Translations under genes and position numbers: made by a program | Assembly (NCBI GenBank): GCA_003439945.1 | Contig: QVRM01001369.1 | Location: 1,412,501 to 1,476,500, forward strand | From: Dermanyssus gallinae | Lineage: Eukaryota > Arthropoda > Arachnida > Mesostigmata > Dermanyssidae | Length of the DNA: 64,000 nucleotides | Direction: 5' to 3' | Shown here: piece after piece, positions 56,139 through 64,000 of the stretch | How the letters are laid out: each line of letters opens with the position of its first letter | Position numbering within the stretch: position 1 is the stretch's first letter | The notes under the pieces: model-generated | The model's database searches: none | Seen by the model: the letters and a program-made list of their open reading frames with translations, nothing else | What the model was told of the DNA's origin: nothing

Positions 56139-58766
56139 GTATTAGTATCACTATGAGAACGAAGCTAATTAGGAGGGACGTACAATGTTATCGTGGTTGT
56201 TATTGTTGATGTTGCTACAGTGATTACTACAAAACCATTACTACTCCTGAAAGAACTTTACGACTGAGTACTCATCTCATTTTGCAAGTGTTGGTCTTGT
56301 TGTTGCATACATACAGATCGTTTTGTTTGGCTACTTTATAATGCTACAACTTGTTGGCGTTCGATCATGACGACTAATTAGTCGTCGTAAAACGACAGCA
56401 AAAATGACAGCAAAATAAGCATTATTACGTCGCTAGCTTACTATGAAACTAAGTACTAACCGTGATAACAAAAAAGTACTTTTTGGGACCAGATTACGAC
56501 ACGATTGGGGCAACTTGCTGGGTTTGGGGTCGCTATCACTCTGCTATAAGCAGCTGAATGACGAGATGACGAGGTGCCGATTTGCTAACTAGACAATGCA
56601 ATATAAATTTGGCGGATACAGTCAAGCAGCTCTAGGTAGTAACTACTTACTAGATGCACCTACCTACATACGATATTTTCTGTATTGAGACAGTAAACTT
56701 GGGACAGTTACGAGGCACAACGGCAACAACAACAACAACAACAACAAGAGCAACAAGAGTAGGAAATCTTTAACGGATGTGGCCCCGGGGAACCCCACCA
56801 ATAACTACAATACTACCACCACCACCACCAGAAATCGAAATAAAGGGCATGGCAACACAAACAGTAACATACAGACCGAAATGACCAACAGAACAACAAA
56901 GACTACGAAAGTGTCAATAGCAACAGCAATAATCAAAGACACACTTGTAAATAACAGCAAACGGCGGCGCATTAGAACAACGTTTGTTCCTAGCAGCTGG
57001 GTTTGTTTGTTTATTTGTTTGTACGTTTTTATCTTAGCAGCTTGGTAACATCAAGATCAAGAAAGACAAAGAGGAGCAATAGTAATAACTGGCCACATTA
57101 TCAACAACGATGACAAACACATTTAGTATGGGAAGGTAAAGGTTGCAACAATAAGCGCAGCATTGAACACAACCGCAAACCATAACGCCAACAACGAATT
57201 GAAGAAGTTGGCTAGCAAAATAGTGAGGTCCTCCTGATCAAGCGGCACATTTGAGAGTGCTCATTGCTTGATGGTCGTAAAACCGAGTTAAGTAGGCAGA
57301 TTGAGTAGTGGCCCATCGTTGGTGGGCGACAGTGTTCTTCTTAATTAATTAACATGTTCTTTTTCATTTAATTATTACCATACAGAAGAGAGATAGGGAG
57401 ATTATTTCAGGACCTATATGCGAAATACGGCTGCTTGTTCGGATGTATAAATCCTTACGTTGACAAGACGTTACGTGCACACTCACATAGGCACAAGTTG
57501 AAAGGTGACACAGTGTTCGTCAGCATTCGTCAATAACAATAGTCAACGAGCTCATTTTACGAGCACTGCTTGACAAAACTGTCCTTTTTCCTTGATCAGG
57601 CGTTGGTTAGATGAGATTGCGCGCGCGCCCGCCAAATGAGCTGGAGGAAGTTTTTTTGTTCTCAATAGAAGAAAACAACTCTTACTACTACTACTACAAT
57701 GACACTGTCGGCGACCGGAACAGCAACTGAACTCTCGAGCTGTAGGAAGTCGAGGAAGCTGAAGGAACCGGCGGACCTGAGGGTGGTTTCAGGGGAGGTC
57801 TTAAGATGTGTGCTCAAGTCTCACTATCGAAATTCGCAAGCAAGCAGACAAGACCAAGGCAGATGAATAATGCTGATGTGTGGGCATCGTAGACGATACG
57901 GGCCGTCAATAACAAGCCGAAGAGAACGAGGGAGAGAGAGAAAGGCTGCAGCCTCGTATTAATTATTACCAACATTTCTCCATGACCATTGCGACTAGTA
58001 ATAAACGCTAATAAACGTATCGACGTGTTGGTACTCTTGAAGCAATATGTTTGCTGACTTGTCGTCGTTCCTGCTAGTGTTATTGTTGTTGTTGGTTTTA
58101 TTCTTGTTGTTGTTGTTCTTGGTGGTGTTGTTGTCGTGTTGAGTTTTGCCTTTCGTGTAATAGTCTTTCGCATAGGTATCACTCATATTTATGTTATTAT
58201 TATTAAAATTATTACTATAGCAACTATGTACTCCGTTGATGTTTATTCATCATTACTGATATATCCTTACAAACTCTGCAACTATGTACGACTATAATAA
58301 ACTAGAGACTACTGGTAGCCGGTTCAACAATGACCGCAAAAGCCCATCGCCAACAACGACAACACCATCAACGCAGCTAACAACAATCGTCTGTATATCA
58401 ACAAGACATAAGGAGGATGCATAGCAGTAACAGATAGGAGGCTCAGCGAATGTAGCGTTAGTACCGGAGACAGTAGAAAGAAGAGCCTTATTATCCCATA
58501 ACAGTTTATGAAGACATTATGAAGGAATGGTAGGTAAACATTCAATGCTCGTAATGGACTCTGGTCTGTATGATACCTGTGCTGCACGCTAATAATCAAG
58601 GCATATAGCTACACATGAGTTACACAAAGCATCATAGTTCACCAATGTTATTAGTAGGTGATGACGACAGTCATTGCTTTGTGTAGCGCTTTAGCGATAA
58701 GCTTAGTGGGCATACGTATGTATATAGTGGGTGTACGCTTTCAACTACGAGGTCAACTAAATGTGC

Positions 58767-58770
<4 letters not shown>

Positions 58771-58814
<44 letters not shown>
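58771..58814. repeat. (TA)n microsatellite
   Basis: Pure TA run in intergenic DNA. Confidence 0.95.
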
Positions 58815-58822
<8 letters not shown>

Positions 58823-61800
58823 TAACTGGAGGAAAAAAGCAACAAGACATTTGATGTTTGCCACAAGGGTAAGGCTATACGCAGTCGCTAGGTCGAGAAA
58901 ATAAACATTACAGGCGCAGCGATCGCAGATTTCCTAGCAATACCTACGGGGCTAGTATGGAATAAAACGAAAACGGGCATGGACACGACGACATGGAGCA
59001 AATAATTCTCTCAATATTAGTTTGATCCTTTAAGCACGTAGTCGCCGAGGCATCTCGTAAGGCGCGTATGTGTTGTCAACTACGAGTTACAGTTAGTTTA
59101 GAACTTGCACGAGTAATTTACAGCTACAGTAATCATATTCTGCTATGGCCACCAATTTTTATCTTAATCATCATCGCTGTTGCGATCCTACCTGCCTACG
59201 ATCTACCTAAAACAGTATTTCAAGTAACGGCGAAGAGAAAATAGACATAGAGGCATACACGCGTACACTGAAATGGACATCTGTCCGGAACGCCTTAAGC
59301 AAAGCTGCCTTTACCAATTTCTCCGACTTGTGCTTGATCAAGTGGTGCATTAGTTTACGCCATCAGCAGTACATTATTTTTACTGTTACCATCGTCTTAC
59401 AACAATATAGTCAGAGGGATGCAAAACATAGACTATTGAACATAGTTTATTTATCCGTATGGGAAATTATTAGGATTATTAGGTGACAACAACGGCGTTA
59501 CAACATACCGGCAGCCATCGCAGGACTAATATTTGTCGAGGCTACCGGAGTCTGTCGCAGTCTACTGGTTGAGCCGCATTTCTCTAGTACTCCATATTTT
59601 TTCTGGTATTTTTAGAATGTTTTTTTGTTTTATAAATAGCAGTAGTAATAGTAATGCGGGACGCATATGTACGTCAGCAGCCGGCAATAGAATATAAAAT
59701 GCAACCAATCTGCCAACCTTCGGCAAGAGGACTCAGTAAACTCGATTTAATTCGACAAGTTCGGGACGATCACACGCCTAGTCCGAAACTAGCCAATTTC
59801 GTAGGTGCGGGCGACATTTCGTATGTCGTCCTTCTCTCGGCCGTTCATTTCGGGAAGATAGTTTCTCTATCTATCGGCCAGTGAAGTGTTCATTCGAGAC
59901 ACACACCGCTCTGGTCGTAACGAGAGCTTAAACAATAGTTCTTTTTCTGCATTTCACACATTAGTTATTTTGGTGTTGTTGTGTTTGCTGTATTGCAGCA
60001 GGTTAAAATAAATATTCGATGAATGGTAGTCATGAACAAGGTCCTACTAAACATTCGTTTAGTATCTACAACTCTTCGATGCAGTTTGCGGCTTTGTTTT
60101 CCGCAATTGTTAAATGGGGAGAGCACTTGTTTGGCTGTGAGCGGCAGAATTGCTCGTGACGCAGGAATAGGATTATTTGTTCCATCCCTATGCATGTAGG
60201 TCTACTGTTGTCACAGCCGCTGGCACTTTACCAACAAATTTAAGTGATCCGGTCGACTTCATATCTTGATGAATAATGATACGAGCATGAGTGTGACTCT
60301 TCAATTGAAGAGTGGGTGGTAGTTAAATGTAGTCACTCGGGTCCGGCTTTTGATTGACTTTGTTTCACTCCGCCCGAACATCCACAATAACAGTTTGTTG
60401 ACAGAAAGGGACATCGCATTAGCAACTGTAACAGCGATAGCGTTAACCACAATGACAGCGTTAATGATGATACATCTAGATATGACTCACCGTACCCAGA
60501 AATAACAATGACTGTTTAATATTGCTCCTTCTACGTCCATTATTATTATTATTAGAAATTGTGATACATGTACATATTAACAATAATACACCTTTGTTAA
60601 GATATCATTATTATTATACTTGTAATTATTATTTAATCATGATCGTTAGTGACAATAACTTGAGAACAAGGATTGTACCAACAAAAATAAAGCATAATAC
60701 TCATATGGTAATACTGAACGATACAATTCCTAATCATCTGAAAGCCAATTCTGACTATAGGTCTGGAACGATCCGCATGATATACAGCTCCTACGAATGC
60801 TGCTGGTAGAAGTGATGATGCTAACCACTTAATGCCAGCATACATGAATGTGAACTATTCGTAATAAAAACAACAAATCAAACCCTTGTTACTATTCGTT
60901 TACGGTAATATGTCGTCATTTATTGTCCTGCAAATACTGACAGAACACGATGAAATGGTCACAAATACAGGACGAGAGAAGTTTGGTTTGTACTAAGTCT
61001 TGAGGGAGGGAAATTTCGAAATTTTGCAGGACGACGCGAGAGATTCATAGGTTATGAACATCGCTGGAGGTACTTGCTCTGACAGCCTGCGCGAATCCCT
61101 TATATAGGCAAGTTCTTTGGTGGTTGGACGTTTTTCAGCTCTTGAGTATATGATCAAATGGGTTCGGCCCATTGCGACCAGCTGATGGAGACTCTGAAAC
61201 GATAGAGAGTGACATCAAATATAGCTTACATTATCCATGTTCTTTCACGGCTAGCATATAGCATAGATATATGTAGCAGGTGCTCTAGATTTAAAACGAA
61301 TTTATTTTTAAGGAGGTTGTTTTTAATTCTAGACTATCCTCCGTCCCCTACGGGCTTGGAGCTCAGCCTGAGGTATATCTTCAATGCACCGAGGGCCGGA
61401 CATGTTAAGATATCTAGGGTTTCCCCAACAGTCATTGTGGCAGCATGGCCGCTGACTCTCAGTGGTATGGTTTATCATCTATTCTCAATGAGCATCGCTC
61501 AAAGAAAATTCGATCAACAATCGCTCTAGATTTGAGCATGAGCAGGTTATCTGTCCATTTTCGGTGGCGCCTTCAACAAGAGGCAACTTTTTAAGAACGG
61601 AACGTCTGCACAGATCAAACAATATTTGCGCTAAAATTTTCGAGTGCTTTGGTACGTTTCGCGATAGTGCTTTGGAGAGTAATCACAGACAACGGGTTAT
61701 ATGTAGGGATACATATAACTCTACAAACGAAGGCCCCATGTTGTAGATGTATCCTACATACTAACTCCCCAATAGTGGTACGCTAAAAGAGTGTCCTGAC

Positions 61801-62474
61801 TGTAAACTCTTAGAAAATGAATTCTGCAAACACGGCAAAGAAAAATTTATGATTATTGACCTCCTCCGCAAATATATCAAAATTACCATTTTCAAAAATC
61901 TAACGTGGCCGCAGTGAGAAGACACGTTGTCGAAGTGTACAATTTCGAGTGCGGACCTTTTCACGCCAGTTGCGATAATTCGATGTAACCACTTCAACTC
62001 CAATTTGCTAGTGAGCTATTGAATTCTTTTCACACTGGTCAAAAGAGGCTTTAAAACTATTATTACAGAATCGTCCACATATTAGATCAACATTGAGAAC
62101 TTTACTATTACATATATCACACAATGGTATTATTGCGCGCTCTTATATGGCATATTGTCCTCTATGCCTCTTATATTGTGCATTGTATCTACTGAATATA
62201 GGATTTTTGCCTATAACAATGTATATTATTATCTACCCTTTAGAAACAACAAATGAGCACTTTAAATGAATTGACTTGAATTGAAGAATATCTTGTCTCG
62301 GGAGTCAACGGAAGATCGCTGGCGGTAAATAACCTTTCCCAGAACAGAAATTGTTCCAAACCCCAATTCAAGCAGAAAACATCTGAATCAAAACGACTTT
62401 AAAGCTCGCTAGTCAGCTAGGGCAAAACGATATTTTTGCACTCTCAAAACAGTTGAAAACGATCCGATACGCAC

Positions 62475-62746
62475 CCTGAAGCAAAGTGAGGCCCGAACAT
62501 TCCGTCCACTCGCGCCTCGACACACTCTTGTCTTCGTTCTCGTCGCAGAAGTTTACGGCATTCCGCCAGCATCGACGAAGCTGACGCCGCCGGGCGACGC
62601 CAAGTGCCTTGGCCCCGGGACCCGATTTCCATTCGCGCCGGAACGTTCGCCACTCATTTCGCTCCAGCTGGCCATTGCGGTTGGCGTCGAGCGACGAGAA
62701 CTTCCACGAAACCGTTTCGTTACGCACCGATGCCGAGTCTGTCCGC
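62475..62746 (-). CDS. SPARC/SMOC-type extracellular calcium-binding domain, one exon
   Basis: The minus strand reads SWKFSSLDANRNGQLERNEW, with the canonical EF-hand loop DANRNGQLERNE. About 50 residues later comes NFCDENEDKSVSRREWTEC, with the loop DENEDKSVSRRE. The second loop has Lys at the sixth position and is bracketed by cysteines, as in the SPARC/SMOC extracellular calcium-binding domain. SMOC/SPARC proteins are secreted matrix proteins; the Drosophila SMOC (magu/pentagone) modulates BMP signalling. The exon is bounded by AAG (acceptor, complement of 62747-62749) and G|GTGCGT (donor, complement of 62469-62474). Which of SMOC or SPARC it is remains open. No companion exons were found. 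Confidence 0.78.
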
Positions 62747-63149
62747 CTTGAATGCAAAACGCCACCAAATCTGTGGTTAATTATCATGCATTTTTGAGTT
62801 GGTGAACTTTCGGCGTCATTAGCTGTTACGATTTTACTTACCTAATTGAGCTCATGACCGTTCTATCTTTGTTCCATTGTGCGTGCGCAATATTAATAAT
62901 AATAATAATATTTTTTTTTGCAAAACGAACATTACAAAGCTGTTTTTAAAGTAAATATCGTTATAAACATGCTCATTCGAGTGTGGTCACCTCTCTGCTT
63001 GCACGCGGTAGTTATTACGGCTATTATTTGGCTAGCCACTGACGTCATTACACATAAATTTGCCCGCTTTGACATTAATTTATTCATGCGGGTTTATTAA
63101 AGCTTCAGACCAGTGAAAATCCGTTTGCGGTGAAAAACACTGATGACAA
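62747..63149. other. No gene recognised
   Basis: AT-rich stretch with an (AAT)n run near 62890-62910. It would be intron upstream of the SMOC-like exon. Confidence 0.4.
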
Positions 63150-63850
63150 TATTGTTTTATTTCATTTGAGGTTACAGTGGAATATGAATATCTAACTACT
63201 CTTGGGCTTGTGAGGGGTGCTACCAATCGAGCTTATCCTCGAGGCAGCCCCTCATTGTGCCCATAATTGCTGCCGCATTGCCGCGCTGAACCGCCAGAGA
63301 TAGCCGCTGGAGTAGAAAGTCGAAAGCTCTTTTGTCCCCCGTCGTGAGTTCAATTCGTTTGCCAATCTTCTGTAATAGTGACCATGCCTCAGGGCCAGGT
63401 CCCCCTAGTGTCTCCAATACTAGTGGCACAAAAATGAACTCGTCGGTGAGCTGGGCGTATTTGTTGGTCTTTAGACGTTCCGCCTTGCGTGCTGCGGAGC
63501 CAGCGGCTGATGCGCTGGCCTCCATGTTCGAGGGGGCGAGCGTGTCGGTGACTGTAGCATCCCAAATAAGCGCCTTTCCCCTTTCAAAAGGGATAAGGGT
63601 GAGACCGTCAGGCCTCTTTCCGTCGCTTCTCAGGAGGCCGGTTGGCTCTCGAATACATGGCAGTAGAGCTGACCTTAAGGCCCGGGCGGTAATCTCGTTA
63701 ATCTCGCTGTGGCGGCTTTGACGTCCTTCGCTTCTGTTGCAGGATAGCCCGTGGGTTCCCCAAATGTCCACTTGTGCTCCGCACGGACACCGGTGTTCCT
63801 CCGTTAGTCTTGTTCCCAAAACACTGATTGTGAAAAACTCTCTGGTCAGA
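63150..63850 (-). mobile_element. Retrotransposon 3' end with putative REL-type endonuclease, copy B
   Basis: 5'-truncated minus-strand element; its 3' untranslated part and coding end match copy A at 8.48-8.85 kb. The coding part is open (see next entry). The left edge is where similarity to copy A fades. Confidence 0.78.
63220..63819 (-). CDS. C-terminal endonuclease-like domain of a non-LTR retrotransposon
   Basis: Intact 199-codon frame, cut at its 5' side by truncation. It shows a zinc-binding CPCG...HGLSC group (residues 11-27), then RH at 36-37, REP at 57-59, KRPDG at 68-72 and WDATV at 86-90. A CCHC group followed by PD...D is the layout of restriction-like (REL) endonucleases of R2/NeSL-type elements, so I read it as a target-cutting domain. 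The tail (FIFVPLVLETLGG, then FLLQRLSLAVQRGNAAAI) is typical of such retrotransposon ends in invertebrates. The REL assignment is inference from motif spacing. Confidence 0.6.
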   Translation of the reverse strand: MGTRLTEEHRCPCGAQVDIWGTHGLSCNRSEGRQSRHSEINEITARALRSALLPCIREPTGLLRSDGKRPDGLTLIPFERGKALIWDATVTDTLAPSNMEASASAAGSAARKAERLKTNKYAQLTDEFIFVPLVLETLGGPGPEAWSLLQKIGKRIELTTGDKRAFDFLLQRLSLAVQRGNAAAIMGTMRGCLEDKLDW

Positions 63851-64000
63851 TCTCAAGAGCTCTCAATCATTTGCTTTTTAAACGCTATACTAAGAGACGT
63901 TGGAGGTGCAAAAAATCACCAAATTGATAAGAGCGTTTAAAGATGGCCGTAGCCGTGCACGACAAAGAAGAAAGATGAACGACCGTCCGCCCTTTATGAT
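63851..64000. other. Window end, nothing recognised
   Basis: Short non-coding stretch. Confidence 0.4.

Larger units (their letters stand above)
53177..62474. other. 3' flank and intergenic region, no gene recognised
   Basis: About 9.3 kb. A possible poly(A) signal AATAAA lies near 54124. It has (TA)n arrays at 53328-53399, 54701-54726, 55494-55519 and 58771-58814, and CAA/GTT triplet runs near 56722-56745 and 58080-58130. Open frames over these repeats encode only homopolymer-rich peptides. No retrotransposon domain is recognisable, unlike the 2-21 kb stretch. Confidence 0.45.

Noticed and set aside
56779..57048. Open frame rich in Asn and Thr with a hydrophobic C-terminus
   Set aside because: Driven by CAA/ACC triplets. 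No domain, splice context or conserved motif.

Overview
This window is animal nuclear DNA. It has GT-AG introns, long simple-sequence (TA)n and triplet arrays, tRNA-derived SINEs and many decayed non-LTR retrotransposons. The gene content and the R1-like elements suggest an arthropod, possibly a chelicerate, but the sequence alone does not fix the taxon. No bacterial, phage, plasmid or CRISPR-like content was seen.

Three host genes are supported. (1) Positions 1-2003 (+) hold the last two exons of a Patched-related (PTCHD/PTR family) membrane protein; its 5' part lies outside the window. (2) Positions 33240-53176 (+) hold a complete coding region in 14 coding exons for a tRNA methyltransferase 9 family protein (TRMT9B/KIAA1456-like; the Drosophila member is fire dancer). 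I built it by hand. All 13 exon junctions are phase-compatible, and the methyltransferase domain in exon 1 is joined to the family's C-terminal YYHVF...NWC block in exon 14. The predicted protein is about 2455 residues, against about 450 for the vertebrate protein. About 2100 residues of low-complexity Ser/Thr/Gln/Asp/Glu-rich sequence lie between the two conserved ends. Two single-base excesses (in exons 1 and 8) must be assumed to keep the frame open. (3) Positions 62475-62746 (-) hold one exon of a SPARC/SMOC-type extracellular calcium-binding domain with two EF-hands.

Layout: 2.4-21.4 kb is a graveyard of non-LTR retrotransposons. It holds R1-like pieces on the plus strand at 9.4-13.0 and 16.0-17.5 kb. 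It also holds minus-strand reverse-transcriptase elements at 2.4-3.1, 13.4-13.8, 17.9-19.0 and 19.06-21.39 kb. A tRNA-derived SINE family has copies at 7.6 and 27.4 kb. A retrotransposon 3' end with a putative REL-type endonuclease domain occurs at both 8.5 and 63.2 kb. The stretch 21.4-30.8 kb is rich in CAG/CAA/GAT-type triplets and carries AP-1 and CRE consensus sites and good splice donors; it may be the promoter and 5' leader region of the methyltransferase gene. Introns of that gene hold a 5'-truncated antisense retrotransposon with a perfect 14-bp target duplication, a 331-bp Tc1/mariner-like MITE, another decayed reverse transcriptase, and several (TA)n arrays lying right beside splice sites. 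The 53.2-62.4 kb stretch looks intergenic.

The genes do not form an operon or an obvious pathway. The most unusual item is the enlarged TRMT9B-like protein.
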